Shown here: piece after piece, positions 45,303 to 54,216 of the stretch | Layout of the letters: the number at the start of each line of letters is the position of its first letter | Numbering within the stretch: position 1 is the first letter of the stretch | Assembly (NCBI RefSeq): GCF_020071995.1 | Contig: NZ_JABWTK010000002.1 | Location: 434,001 to 498,000 of the forward strand | Direction: 5' to 3' | Length of the DNA: 64,000 bases | Source of the DNA: Planococcus chinensis | Lineage (GTDB): Bacteria; Bacillota; Bacilli; Bacillales_A; Planococcaceae | Program-made: the position numbers and the translations under genes | Notes under the pieces: generated by a model | What the model was told of the DNA's origin: nothing | What the model saw: the letters and a program-made list of their open reading frames with translations, nothing else | Database searches by the model: none

Positions 45303-47036
45303 TTACAACCGGAGATCTTCCCGGCTCGCAATGACGACTCTTACCGCTGCTTCTGCCAGCGGATCGAAGTTGCGCAACTCCCCAAAACTAAGCCCGGTCA
45401 GTTCTTCAATCTGGGCAACTGGCACCTGGTAAGTCTGGAAGTCTCCATAGACAAATTCCAAATCCCCGAGCAAGTTTTCCTGCGACTGCAGGTAAGCAGT
45501 CGCAGACAGCGTACTGTCTTCTTTTCGCATAACGGCGACTTTCCAAAACTGTGAAGGAATCTGGCAACCGCGGTACACTACATCACTGTCCCGAAATACC
45601 GGCCCGGTAAAGACCGTTACTTTCAAGCCAAAGTCCTCTGCGTTATCCAGTAAATAATTCTCCAGATTGAGCCAGGTTTTCTGGTTGAAGTTCTTGTGCT
45701 GCGGCGCACAATTTGTAAAGTGGAACGTGTGCTCATTTGCCCGCACCGCATCGATTCCCCAGTTCGGATCCTGGCGCCTTGTGAGATGTCCGCGGTCAAT
45801 GTCGTTATTCTTATAGACTTCCGGTCCGACTTGGAATTCTTCGGGAATCCTCGGATCGAAATACCATTTGTCGTTTTCACGTCTTACTTCAATAAGCTGT
45901 GTCCCGTCAATATTGACGGCGCTGTAGTACGCGAGTTTTCTCGACCGGCTCATGACAATCGAAAAATGCATGTAATCGAGGATTTTTTTACCGTCTTCCG
46001 TTTCCGTAACGTCCGCCTGCTGGCTTTCATTCAAAAGCGGAAGCGGCACTTCTAAATCCTGGCCGAGAAACGCCGGATCATAGCCAGCCGCTCCGCTGTA
46101 CCACTGCGCTTCGAGTGTACCCACTTCCATGGCCGGCACTGAAGCATCCGGAAGAGCCAAAAGGCCATCGAGCAATTTACGCCCGAAGCCATCTTCTACT
46201 TCATTTTGGTGAAGCCTTAGGAACCTTAATATCGAACTGATGCGGATGCCTTCATTGGCAATCCACTCCCCTTCGTTTTCAGGGTGCGGAATGCCCGCAT
46301 GGTGCAGTGAAACGACCACCCACTGGTCGTTGAAGACCGGCGAGCCGGAAGAGCCGGGTTCGGTGTCGCTGACGTAATGGACAAAATCGGAGGAGATGAA
46401 TTTGACTTCGTTTTCCCGGATGGTGATCGCTTTCGGCCCGCCTTGCGGATGCTGGATAATCGTCACATATTCGCCTTCAAGGATTTTCCCCGGCTGCGGC
46501 AGCAGCGGCAAAAACCCGAAAGCCGATAACTCCACGCCTTCTGAATCCACTTCATGAACTGCCACCAAAGTGAAATCAAGCCCCACATCGGTGATGAACA
46601 ATTGCTCCGGCGCCAGCCGGAAGGAAACGATTTCCTTTGGCATGAAATTTACATCGTCTTCGTAATTGAACTCCGCTACCGCATACTGCGCTGCATCAAA
46701 TGTATCAAGCACATGATTGTTCGTCAGAAGAAGAGAAGGCGCCACCATAAACCCGGTGCCGTAGCCTTCAATTTGCCCGCTCCGGTTGCGGATGGAAATG
46801 CGGCAGACCGCCTTACTGACATCGAGCCCTGCCTGAAGATGGGCAATCGGAAACAAATCGCTGCGATTGATGATCCGCTCCATCGCCAAATTGTCATGAA
46901 CATTGATGATGCTGCTGCGGCTCATCATGCGGGACTGCGCATCCTGTGCCGCGGCTGCACTTTGTTTTTCTGCATTAAACTGCAAATACCGTTTTAACGC
47001 TTGTTGTTCAATTTGAGCCAGTTTGCTTGTCTGCAT
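45303..47036 (-). CDS. trypsin-like protease fused to a DNA/RNA non-specific endonuclease
   Basis: The 577 residues fall into an N-terminal helical lead (about 1-65), a V8/trypsin-like serine protease domain (His108 in LLLTNNHVLDTF, Asp154 in VGLDFTLV, Ser230 in EPGSSGSPVF), a linker, and a NUC-type beta-beta-alpha-metal endonuclease. The nuclease motif is DIDRGHLTRR with catalytic His417, then TNCAPQHKNFNQKTWLNLE with the metal-binding Asn451 and Glu459. All catalytic residues of both enzymes look intact. No signal peptide or membrane helix is seen, so it probably acts in the cytoplasm or is released by another route. One reading is a protease-controlled nuclease effector. AAAGGAG is 11 nt before the ATG. 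Confidence 0.87.
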   Translation of the reverse strand: MQTSKLAQIEQQALKRYLQFNAEKQSAAAAQDAQSRMMSRSSIINVHDNLAMERIINRSDLFPIAHLQAGLDVSKAVCRISIRNRSGQIEGYGTGFMVAPSLLLTNNHVLDTFDAAQYAVAEFNYEDDVNFMPKEIVSFRLAPEQLFITDVGLDFTLVAVHEVDSEGVELSAFGFLPLLPQPGKILEGEYVTIIQHPQGGPKAITIRENEVKFISSDFVHYVSDTEPGSSGSPVFNDQWVVVSLHHAGIPHPENEGEWIANEGIRISSILRFLRLHQNEVEDGFGRKLLDGLLALPDASVPAMEVGTLEAQWYSGAAGYDPAFLGQDLEVPLPLLNESQQADVTETEDGKKILDYMHFSIVMSRSRKLAYYSAVNIDGTQLIEVRRENDKWYFDPRIPEEFQVGPEVYKNNDIDRGHLTRRQDPNWGIDAVRANEHTFHFTNCAPQHKNFNQKTWLNLENYLLDNAEDFGLKVTVFTGPVFRDSDVVYRGCQIPSQFWKVAVMRKEDSTLSATAYLQSQENLLGDLEFVYGDFQTYQVPVAQIEELTGLSFGELRNFDPLAEAAVRVVIASREDLRL

Positions 47037-47175
47037 AATCCCATCCGCTCCTTTGAGTAAACGAAGTGTTGATGCCGGTTAAATTTCCCTTAAAAAAGTT
47101 ACAATATTCAATTTATTACCTTCCTATCAATTAGTTTAGCATAATTCCCTTCATTTCCCTTGCTACTAAAGGCGC

Positions 47176-47215
47176 AAAAAAGCGGTTCTCAACTGATCGT
47201 TTGAGAACCGCTTTT
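47176..47215. terminator. terminator of the PatB-type aminotransferase gene
   Basis: Perfect stem AAAGCGGTTCTCAA / TTGAGAACCGCTTT with a short loop and A/T runs on both flanks. Confidence 0.88.
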
Positions 47216-47218
47216 CCA

Positions 47219-48430
47219 TTAGTTTTCGACAGTGCTGGTTACCGGTAAATCCTTGAATTCTTTCGCAATCCGCTCGAGCGCTTCTTGGATCAGCGGACGC
47301 GGCGACGGAATGCAGATGCGCTGATACAGCAAGCCTTCCTCGCCGAACATGCCGCCGTCTTCGAGGAGCACATTGGCTTTATTGTAAATGCGGTCGTGGA
47401 TTTCTTCAGCATTGATGCCGTAGCCGCTGAAGTCGAGCCACAAGACGTACGTCCCTTCCGGAATATAGACTTTCACTTGTGGCATTTCTTTTGCGAAAAA
47501 GTCTTTGACGTATTGCATCGTGCCGTCGATATATTCTTTCAACTGCTCAAGCCAGTCTTCTCCTTCGTTATAGACAGCAATCAATGCTGCTACGGTAAAC
47601 GGAGATGGCAGCTGCATGCCCATTTCGGTGGCAAAAGTGGCACGCAAGTCTTCGTTCTGGATGATGACGTTCGTACAATGCAAGCCCGCTACATTGAAGG
47701 TTTTGTTGATGGCCGTCAACGTAATCAAGTTATCGGTATTGCCTGCAGCTTTTGCCATCGGGATAAACTTCTGGTCTTTGCGGATCAGATCGCCATGGAT
47801 TTCATCCGCCACAATCAGGACATCATGGCGTGCACAGATTTCCGCCATCTTGCGCAGCTCTTCAGGTGTAAAAACGCGACCCGTCGGATTATGCGGATGG
47901 CACAGGATGAACATTTTCGTGTTTTCGTCTTTCGCCTTTTCTTCAAAGTCCTCAAAATCGATTGTGTAATGCAAGTCGTCTCCTGCCACGAGCGCGCTGT
48001 TGACGACGACCCGTTCGTTCCCTTCAATCGCACCGGTGAACGGCGGATAAACCGGCCGTTGGATCAAAATGCCGTCGCCAGGCTTTGTGAAGGCTTTGAC
48101 TGCAACATTCAGCGCATGAACCGTGCCCGGGCTGAAAACGATGTCTTTCTTGCTCACTTTCCAATCGTGGCGTTTCAAGAACCATGATTCAATCGCTTCG
48201 TAATATTCTTCCGGGAATACCGTATAGCCGAAAATCCGGTGGTCGACTGTTTTATGTAGGGCATCCACCAAAGGCTGCGGCACCGGCAAGTCCATGTCCG
48301 CTGTAAACAGCGGGATTGTGTCTTCATCGTAGCGCTCGGTCAAACCGAATTCCTTGATCAAGTCAGCACCGTCCCACTTTAAGGAATACGTGCCTCGGCG
48401 GTTGATCATCTCATCAAAATTGTATTTCAT
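47219..48430 (-). CDS. PatB/MalY-type PLP aminotransferase (cystathionine beta-lyase-like)
   Basis: A fold-type I PLP enzyme of 403 residues. It begins KYNFDEMINRRGTYSLKWD, has MFILCHPHNPTGRVFTPEEL and DVLIVADEIHGDL, and the Schiff-base Lys in TAINKTFNVAGLHC, all characteristic of the MalY/PatB group, which cleaves cystathionine or acts as an aminotransferase. AAAGGAAG precedes the ATG by 7-8 nt. It is divergent from the aldo/keto reductase gene. Confidence 0.92.
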   Translation of the reverse strand: MKYNFDEMINRRGTYSLKWDGADLIKEFGLTERYDEDTIPLFTADMDLPVPQPLVDALHKTVDHRIFGYTVFPEEYYEAIESWFLKRHDWKVSKKDIVFSPGTVHALNVAVKAFTKPGDGILIQRPVYPPFTGAIEGNERVVVNSALVAGDDLHYTIDFEDFEEKAKDENTKMFILCHPHNPTGRVFTPEELRKMAEICARHDVLIVADEIHGDLIRKDQKFIPMAKAAGNTDNLITLTAINKTFNVAGLHCTNVIIQNEDLRATFATEMGMQLPSPFTVAALIAVYNEGEDWLEQLKEYIDGTMQYVKDFFAKEMPQVKVYIPEGTYVLWLDFSGYGINAEEIHDRIYNKANVLLEDGGMFGEEGLLYQRICIPSPRPLIQEALERIAKEFKDLPVTSTVEN

Positions 48431-48680
48431 GTCGCAACTTCCTTTCGTCTTAATCTCTCTTTAGTGTAACGCAACTAGTCTTTCATTACCCCACACCGTG
48501 CTTTGCTAAGCCGTGAACCGCTCTTTTACTACTTCAATAAAGCTTTCCATTTCCCCTGTAGCTTATAAAATAAATTAATACTTCTGAAGTCGGAATAAAT
48601 GCATGAATAAGGGTTACTCTTTATACTAGAAGGGTATTCTTTATTGCAATGCAAATTATCAGACAAAGGGGACATGCAAA

Positions 48681-49505
48681 ATGGAATTTGTGACGTTAAA
48701 CAATGGATTGAAAATGCCGCAGCTCGGCTTCGGCGTTTGGCAAGTGCCGGATGACCAGGCAACTGCTGCCGTAGCGAAAGCCATCGAATCCGGCTACCGC
48801 TCGATCGATACCGCAATGATTTATAAAAATGAAAAAGGCGTCGGACAAGCCATCAAAGATTCCGGAGTAGCGCGCGAGGAATTGTTTATCACGACGAAAG
48901 TCTGGAACAGCGATCAGGGCTACGATAATGCGCTTCGCGCTTTTGATGAGAGCTTAGAACGTTTAGGCCTCGATTACGTCGACCTATACTTGATCCACTG
49001 GCCAACACCGAACTTCGACGAGTATGTCGATACATACAAAGCCCTTGAAAAGCTTTATAAAGACGGCCGCGTCAAAGCGATCGGCGTCTGCAACTTTGAA
49101 ATCGAGCATTTGGAGCGTCTGCTTTCCGAATGTGAAGTAGTGCCTGTCTTGAACCAGATCGAGTGCCATCCGTACCTGGCACAAAACGATTTGAAAGAAT
49201 TCTGTGCGAAGCACGATATTTTCGTCGAAGCTTGGAGCCCGCTTGACCAGGGCGGCGAAGTGCTGCAGGACGAAGTCGTGAAACAAATTGCACAAGCCCA
49301 TGGCAAATCGCCGGCACAAGTCGTTCTGCGCTGGCACCTGCAAAACAACACAATCGTCATTCCAAAATCCGTGACACCGTCGCGCATCGAAGAAAACTTC
49401 CAAGTATTCGATTTCGAGCTGTCCGAAGATGAAATGGAACAGATCAACGGATTGAACAAAGACCGCCGCAAAGGCTCGCATCCGAACGAAATGCATGTAC
49501 GTTAA
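48681..49505 (+). CDS. aldo/keto reductase
   Basis: An NADPH-dependent TIM-barrel oxidoreductase of 274 residues. It has the catalytic Asp and Tyr in SIDTAMIYKNEKGVG, the Lys in TTKVWNSDQGYDNAL, the His in LYLIHWPTP and the cofactor motif IPKSVTPSRIEENF. Such enzymes reduce aldehydes such as methylglyoxal. AAAGGGGA precedes the ATG. It is monocistronic with a strong terminator. Confidence 0.95.
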   Translation: MEFVTLNNGLKMPQLGFGVWQVPDDQATAAVAKAIESGYRSIDTAMIYKNEKGVGQAIKDSGVAREELFITTKVWNSDQGYDNALRAFDESLERLGLDYVDLYLIHWPTPNFDEYVDTYKALEKLYKDGRVKAIGVCNFEIEHLERLLSECEVVPVLNQIECHPYLAQNDLKEFCAKHDIFVEAWSPLDQGGEVLQDEVVKQIAQAHGKSPAQVVLRWHLQNNTIVIPKSVTPSRIEENFQVFDFELSEDEMEQINGLNKDRRKGSHPNEMHVR

Positions 49506-49515
49506 GCATACTAGT

Positions 49516-49551
49516 GAAAAGCCCGTTCTTTAGAAGAACGGGTTTTTTAAC
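49516..49551 (+). terminator. terminator of the aldo/keto reductase gene
   Basis: Stem AAAGCCCGTTCTT / AAGAACGGGTTTT with a 3-nt loop and a T run. Confidence 0.92.
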
Positions 49552-49630
49552 GTTTCAAAATGGAAAAACGCCTGATGGCTTTGGGCTGTGTGAGCACCTT
49601 CAGGAGGCAGGACATAGGATTTTATGCGAA

Positions 49631-49745
49631 TGTCGATAGAACTTCTATTAACATCGATAGAAAGTTGAAAAACACCGATAGAAATGGGAGAAACATCGAT
49701 AGAAAGTAAAATTACATCGATAAGACCGGACAAAAACACTGATAA
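49631..49745. repeat. 21-bp tandem array B (opposite orientation)
   Basis: CGATA occurs at 49634, 49655, 49676, 49697 and 49718 at exactly 21 bp, then a weaker TGATA at 49740 (22 bp). The unit reads ACATCGATAGAAAGTTGAAAA, the reverse complement of arrays A1, A2 and C. The minus-strand frame through it stays open because 21 is a multiple of three. The hairpin pair found at the other loci was not seen beside this array. Confidence 0.85.
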
Positions 49746-49819
49746 AGATTTTGGCTTGCCAGAAGAACAACTATAGAAAGTGAATAATTCCATTTAATTT
49801 CAAAAATTCCCCAATACTC

Positions 49820-49848
49820 TTCCAATATAAGTAATAAAATGTGATAAT
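49820..49848 (+). promoter_or_regulatory. candidate promoter of the NERD gene
   Basis: An extended -10 (TGT GATAAT, 49840-49848) with a weak TTCCAA at 49820-49825 and 17-bp spacing, about 30 bp before the start codon. Confidence 0.35.
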
Positions 49849-49878
49849 AGGACTAAACAATATACCTACGAGGTGCCT

Positions 49879-50613
49879 ATGTCATTTTTCATTTTATGTT
49901 TCATGATTATTTTAGCAGCCGTCTTGAATTCTCCCATTGCGAAAGGATTCGTTGGTGAACTGGGCGTCCGCTTCGCCTTAAGCAAGCTAGACAAAGAAGA
50001 TTTTCGGGTTCTGCACAACATCACATTAAGTGACGGAAAGAAAACCACCCAAATAGACCATGTGGTGATCGGACGGACCGGCATTTTTGTAATTGAGACA
50101 AAGAATTACAAAGGCTGGATTTTCGGTTCGGAAAACAGCGCCAAATGGACGCAGACCATCTACAATTCCAAACGGCAGTTCCAAAATCCGATCCGCCAAA
50201 ACTATGGGCATATCAAGATGCTAGAACATTATTTCCCGGGCTATAAACAACCGATGGTCTCCATCATCAGTTTTTCCGGCAATAGTACGTTGAAGAAAGT
50301 GGACGTAGCTTCCCCTCACGTGCACGTCATCCATACTGCCGGCCTTGCACGCATAATCCGCTCCTATCAGGAAACTCTTCTGACAAAGCCGGCCATTGCC
50401 GCATTTGCGGAGCATTTGGTAAAAGCCAATATCAAGGATTTCAAAGCGAAAAAACAGCATGTACAGACCATTAAAGAAACGCAGCAACAGAAAAAAAGGC
50501 AGCTCTTTGCCAATACCTGTCCAAATTGCGGAAGCCCGCTTGTCTCTCGAGTCGGAAAACACGGCAATTTTAAAGGATGTTCGTCTTTTCCGAACTGCCG
50601 GTTTACTGCATAA
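49879..50613 (+). CDS. NERD-domain nuclease-related protein with C-terminal zinc ribbon
   Basis: A short hydrophobic N-terminus (about 1-18) precedes a NERD domain: KGFVGELGVRFALSKL, TQIDHVVIGRTGIFVIETKNYKGW carries the D...ExK nuclease-like core, and ISFSGNSTLKKV follows. The C-terminal 35 residues form a topoisomerase-I-type four-Cys zinc ribbon (CPNCGSPLVSR ... GNFKGCSSFPNC). It may be a membrane-tethered DNA-processing enzyme; its role is unknown. Start: the ATG at 49879 (GAGG at 49870-49873, 5 nt gap) is preferred over the GTG at 49873, which overlaps that site. Confidence 0.88.
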   Translation: MSFFILCFMIILAAVLNSPIAKGFVGELGVRFALSKLDKEDFRVLHNITLSDGKKTTQIDHVVIGRTGIFVIETKNYKGWIFGSENSAKWTQTIYNSKRQFQNPIRQNYGHIKMLEHYFPGYKQPMVSIISFSGNSTLKKVDVASPHVHVIHTAGLARIIRSYQETLLTKPAIAAFAEHLVKANIKDFKAKKQHVQTIKETQQQKKRQLFANTCPNCGSPLVSRVGKHGNFKGCSSFPNCRFTA

Positions 50614-50646
50614 TATTCGGAAGGAATGGAAAATGAAGCCAGACAA

Positions 50647-50681
50647 AAACCACGCTCAACTAAAAATGAGCGTGGTTTTCA
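50647..50681. terminator. bidirectional terminator between NERD and CBS genes
   Basis: Stem AAACCACGCTCA / TGAGCGTGGTTT with a 10-nt loop. Confidence 0.88.
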
Positions 50682-50710
50682 TGTATTATTCAACAGTTTG
50701 TTTTCAATCC

Positions 50711-51133
50711 TTAGCTTGGTTCAGCCGGTTTTGAAATATCTTCAATCGCAGCGCCTGCGTGCATATCTGATGGGTCTTTTACAGCTACGTCTCCAAGAGA
50801 AACAATGCCAAGGAGTTTGTCGCCTTCTACAATCGGCAAGCGGCGGATTTGATGTTCAGCCATCAAGTCGCTCGCTTCTTCTAAATCCATATCCGGTCTG
50901 CCCGTAACGAGATCCGATGACAGAATCTGGCGCACCGGCGTATCCAACGAAAATTGTGCCGCGATACCGCGTATGACGAGATCACGGTCAGTGATGATTC
51001 CTGCAAGCCGGCCATTATCAACAACCGGAATCGAACCCACATCCCAATCCAGCATCATTCCTGCGATTTCTTGCAGTGTGGCATCCATTGTGCATGTTTG
51101 TACATCCGTTGTCATAATCTCTGTTACTTTCAT
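50711..51133 (-). CDS. two-CBS-domain protein
   Basis: A 140-residue soluble protein made of one Bateman module. CBS1 is TEIMTTDVQTCTMDATLQEI to NGRLAGIITDRDLVIRG, CBS2 is VRQILSSDLVTG to GDKLLGIVSLGDVAVK. Such modules bind adenine nucleotides and act as regulators; the partner is unknown. The frame is open to 51238, but AAGGAGG 9 nt before the ATG at 51133 and the family N-terminus (MKVTEIMTTD) fix the start. Confidence 0.93.
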   Translation of the reverse strand: MKVTEIMTTDVQTCTMDATLQEIAGMMLDWDVGSIPVVDNGRLAGIITDRDLVIRGIAAQFSLDTPVRQILSSDLVTGRPDMDLEEASDLMAEHQIRRLPIVEGDKLLGIVSLGDVAVKDPSDMHAGAAIEDISKPAEPS

Positions 51134-51250
51134 GATTTGTTGCCTCCTTTTAGTTTTTCCAACTAGCCGTAAGCGGTGTTCATGAAGTTCAAGATGCAAA
51201 ACAAAACAATCGTCTAAGCAGACCCTCAGCTTCTTCAAGACCGTTCTGAA

Positions 51251-51322
51251 TTACCGGGCCAAAAACAAGCATTTTTTATTCATGCGGATTATTTTATCAA
51301 AGGGTTCAATGACTGGATTCAT
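51251..51322 (-). CDS. possible 23-residue small protein
   Basis: An ATG at 51322 follows GAGGAGGT with a 5-nt gap, opening 23 codons (MNPVIEPFDKII ... FLAR) upstream of the CBS gene on the same strand. The ribosome binding site is ideal but no other support exists. The rest of the 51134-51410 gap shows nothing recognisable. Confidence 0.25.
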   Translation of the reverse strand: MNPVIEPFDKIIRMNKKCLFLAR

Positions 51323-51411
51323 CCGCCACCTCCTCTAATTTCACACCTATACTGTTCCCGCTTCTATTTCGCATAAACTGCTCCCTAAGCCTCAAAATTC
51401 CTCATCAAAAT

Positions 51412-51450
51412 GCAGCCCCGCTTAAATCATTGGATTTTAAGCGGGGCTGC
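51412..51450 (-). terminator. terminator of the amidase gene
   Basis: A 15-bp perfect stem GCAGCCCCGCTTAAA / TTTAAGCGGGGCTGC with a 9-nt loop, 13 bp past the stop. Confidence 0.85.
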
Positions 51451-51463
51451 ATCGGGCTGTCTA

Positions 51464-52918
51464 TTATTCAAATTTCGGCGCCACACGTTTTTTCGTCGCC
51501 TGCTCATAACTATACGCCAGTTCAATCAAACGCGGTTCGCTCCAAGCGAGTCCGCTGAAGGTTACTCCAACCGGTACTCCTTTGCTCGTGTATCCTGCCG
51601 GCACGGTAATCGACGGATAACCCGCTCTAGCCGGTTTTGCCGCACCGCGGTTGTTCTGGAACAAGAGTGCATCCAAGCCATACTCTGCCATCACCTGATC
51701 GATGCCTTCCGTAGTGGACATTCTAAGATCGATTTCCCGGTGCTCCAAATAAACCGGATCTGCCGGGTCGTCGCTCAACGACTCAGCTTTTTCAAGAATC
51801 GCCTGTCCGAACTTCATGCGCGTGTCCGGGTCCTGCTTGTTGAATTCGATAACGTCCGCAAGCGACTTCACCGGCACGTCTTCCGGAACCGTGTTCAAAT
51901 AGGCGTTGACGCCCCGTTTGAACTCGTACCACATGACGTCCGATTCGAATTCCTGCCGCGGAATCGACACTTCCACGACGATTGCTCCCTGTGCTTCCAT
52001 TTCCGCCATCGCTTCTTCGATGATGACGCGTTCTTCCGGTTCTTTGTCGTTCAGGTAGCTGTAATCGATTCCGATTCTGGCTCCCGACAGGCCGTCCACC
52101 TTCAAATGAGCGGTGTAATCCGTCAATCCTTTTCCGACACTCTGTTCTGTCGCCGGGTCCCGCTCATCCACTCCTGTCAAAACGCCGAGCGTAATGGCTG
52201 CATCTGCCACTGTACGCGCCATCGGGCCTGCTGTATCCTGGCTTTCCGCAATCGGAATGATGCCCGTGCGGCTCACCAAACCGACGGTCGGCTTGATGCC
52301 GACAATCGAATTGGCACTTGCCGGACTTAAGATGGACCCCGAGGTTTCCGTACCGATGCCCACCACCGCAAAGTTCGAGGCGATGCTTGCGCCTGTTCCG
52401 GAACTTGAACCGCCGACACTGCCTGCTTCAAACACTCCCACACCGTAAGGGTTTTGCACCTGTCCTCCAAGTCCGCTATAGCCGCTCGGCGCATTTTCCA
52501 TGGACATAAAGTAAGCCCATTCGCTCAAATTGACTTTGCCCAAGATGATCGCTCCCGCCTGACGCAATTGCGAAGCGACAAAGGCGTCCTCAATCGCAAA
52601 GTTATCCTTCAAGGCAATAGCGCCGGCCGTTGTCGGCATATCGTCCGTCGTGTTGATATTGTCTTTCACCAGGACGGGAATTCCGTACAGCGGCCCTTGC
52701 CCTTCCTGTCCGCGCATGCTGTCGAGCTCTTCAGCTATTTTCAAGGCATCCGGATTAATGCTCAATACTGAATTGATTTTCGGTCCATTCTTATCGTACA
52801 TCTCGATCCGGTCCAAATAAGTCTGGACAAGTTCAACGGATGTCAGCACTTCTTCTTCAAACGCTTGCTGAATGACTTTGATCGTTGCTTCTTCTATTTC
52901 GAATGCGATTTTTTCCAT
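51464..52918 (-). CDS. amidase-signature-family amidase
   Basis: A Ser-cisSer-Lys amidase of 484 residues. The catalytic Lys is in GIPVLVKDNINT, the cis-Ser in VGGSSSGTGASIA and the nucleophile Ser in GIGTETSGSIL. The domain is of the GatA type, but no gatC or gatB adjoins it, so it is a free-standing amidase rather than the tRNA amidotransferase subunit. AGGGGC precedes the ATG by 8 nt. Substrate unknown. Confidence 0.93.
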   Translation of the reverse strand: MEKIAFEIEEATIKVIQQAFEEEVLTSVELVQTYLDRIEMYDKNGPKINSVLSINPDALKIAEELDSMRGQEGQGPLYGIPVLVKDNINTTDDMPTTAGAIALKDNFAIEDAFVASQLRQAGAIILGKVNLSEWAYFMSMENAPSGYSGLGGQVQNPYGVGVFEAGSVGGSSSGTGASIASNFAVVGIGTETSGSILSPASANSIVGIKPTVGLVSRTGIIPIAESQDTAGPMARTVADAAITLGVLTGVDERDPATEQSVGKGLTDYTAHLKVDGLSGARIGIDYSYLNDKEPEERVIIEEAMAEMEAQGAIVVEVSIPRQEFESDVMWYEFKRGVNAYLNTVPEDVPVKSLADVIEFNKQDPDTRMKFGQAILEKAESLSDDPADPVYLEHREIDLRMSTTEGIDQVMAEYGLDALLFQNNRGAAKPARAGYPSITVPAGYTSKGVPVGVTFSGLAWSEPRLIELAYSYEQATKKRVAPKFE

Positions 52919-53111
52919 AGATGACTGCCCCTGTTCTATTCATAATTTCTTTTGTCCGCTTACTTCTCTTATTATAATTATTTATTTCGAAATTAGAACT
53001 AAAATTCGCACGATAGCGAATATTATTATCTTTAACCGAATTCCCTTTGTTTGAAAATATCCCCAAAGGGAAAAATCATATTACTACCGCAGTTTGAAAT
53101 GGGGAAACCGC

Positions 53112-54167
53112 ATGAACAACCAATTATTCGAAGGCGTCGAGTTTTTGCAGAACCTTTCGTTAGGGGAATTGTTCCTGTTCTTTGTGTATATTGCAGTGAT
53201 TTTTGCCGTAAAGTCATTGCTGGTCTTTGTGCTGGAAAACTTTATCCCTTCAAAGCGGTTCAAAACCCGGATCTTCCCTGTGCTGGAAGACTTGTTAAAC
53301 TGGCTCGCCATTTACGGCGCCATCCTATTCTTTCTGTTTTATTTTTCAAAGGAACAATGGCTCTTTGATCCGTTTTATGAAACAGAAGGTGTCAAAGTAT
53401 CGGTTTTCCTGATTGTAGTGGTTGCCATAATTGTCAATTTTGCGAGCCGCCTGGTCAAAGCGTTCAATAAATACGTCATGCCATTCATTTATGAACAGTT
53501 CGATGTCGATATCGGCATGAGCTATACCATTAACCGCCTCATTTATTACATTGTCATGTTCATTGCGCTGGCGGTCAGTTTTACAACCGTTGGCTTGGAC
53601 TTGACCGCACTTGGTGTCGTCTTCAGTGTCCTGGGCATCGGGATCGGCTTCGGAATGCGGAACATCGCCGCCAATTTCGTCTCGGGGCTCATCATTCTAT
53701 TTGAACGTCCGATGGAAGTCGGCGAACTGGTGGAAATCGACAATAAAATCGGACGCATTTCAAGAATCACGCTCCGGTCCACCATCATCGAAACCTTAAA
53801 AGAAGGAACACTCGTTGTACCGAACCAGCACTTTATCGAACAGATTGTCAAAAACCGCTCCAGCGCCAAACTTTTTGCCCGGGTGATTGTTAGTGTCGCC
53901 TACGGCAGCGATACAGAACAAGTGGAGCAGCTGCTCCAGCAGGCGGCTGAAAGTGAAATGATGAAAATGGCCGGTGTCCCCAACGAACCGGCCGAAGTTC
54001 GCTTTGTCGATTTCCGCAACTCGGCGCTCGCCTTTGAAGTGGAAGTGCGTGTCACCGATGTGGAGATGAAAGAAAAGCTCGAAAGCCGGATTCGCCATGC
54101 CATCGCTGCCAACCTTGTCAAAAGCGACATTAAACTGGCGCAAATTCCAATGGTTCAAAACCCATAA
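53112..54167 (+). CDS. MscS-family small-conductance mechanosensitive channel
   Basis: Four or more membrane helices precede the MscS pore and beta domain: the pore helix VVFSVLGIGIGFGMRNIAANFVSGL in parts, then LFERPMEVGELVEIDNKIGRI and LRSTIIETLKEGTLVVPNQHF. It releases solutes on hypo-osmotic shock. The frame is open from a TTG at 53094, but GGGGAA 5 nt before the ATG at 53112 is better, giving 351 residues. It is followed by a hairpin at about 54165-54210. Confidence 0.92.
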   Translation: MNNQLFEGVEFLQNLSLGELFLFFVYIAVIFAVKSLLVFVLENFIPSKRFKTRIFPVLEDLLNWLAIYGAILFFLFYFSKEQWLFDPFYETEGVKVSVFLIVVVAIIVNFASRLVKAFNKYVMPFIYEQFDVDIGMSYTINRLIYYIVMFIALAVSFTTVGLDLTALGVVFSVLGIGIGFGMRNIAANFVSGLIILFERPMEVGELVEIDNKIGRISRITLRSTIIETLKEGTLVVPNQHFIEQIVKNRSSAKLFARVIVSVAYGSDTEQVEQLLQQAAESEMMKMAGVPNEPAEVRFVDFRNSALAFEVEVRVTDVEMKEKLESRIRHAIAANLVKSDIKLAQIPMVQNP

Positions 54168-54210
54168 AACCCGGATTCGGACGCTGCTAGACGTCTGGTC
54201 CCGGGTTTTT
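54165..54210. terminator. terminator between MscS and ABC ATPase genes
   Basis: AAAACCCGG / CCGGGTTTT outer stem with an inner GGACG.../...CGTCT arm and a T run; it serves convergent genes. Confidence 0.75.
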
Positions 54211-54216
54211 CAGCAT

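Noticed and set aside
49530..49793. An 87-codon minus-strand frame across array B
   Set aside because: It is open only because the array repeats every 21 bases. It overlaps the aldo/keto reductase terminator and has no ribosome binding site.
51464..52918. The amidase as GatA of the tRNA amidotransferase
   Set aside because: No gatC or gatB beside it, and the sequence outside the catalytic motifs is not the GatA type as far as I can tell.
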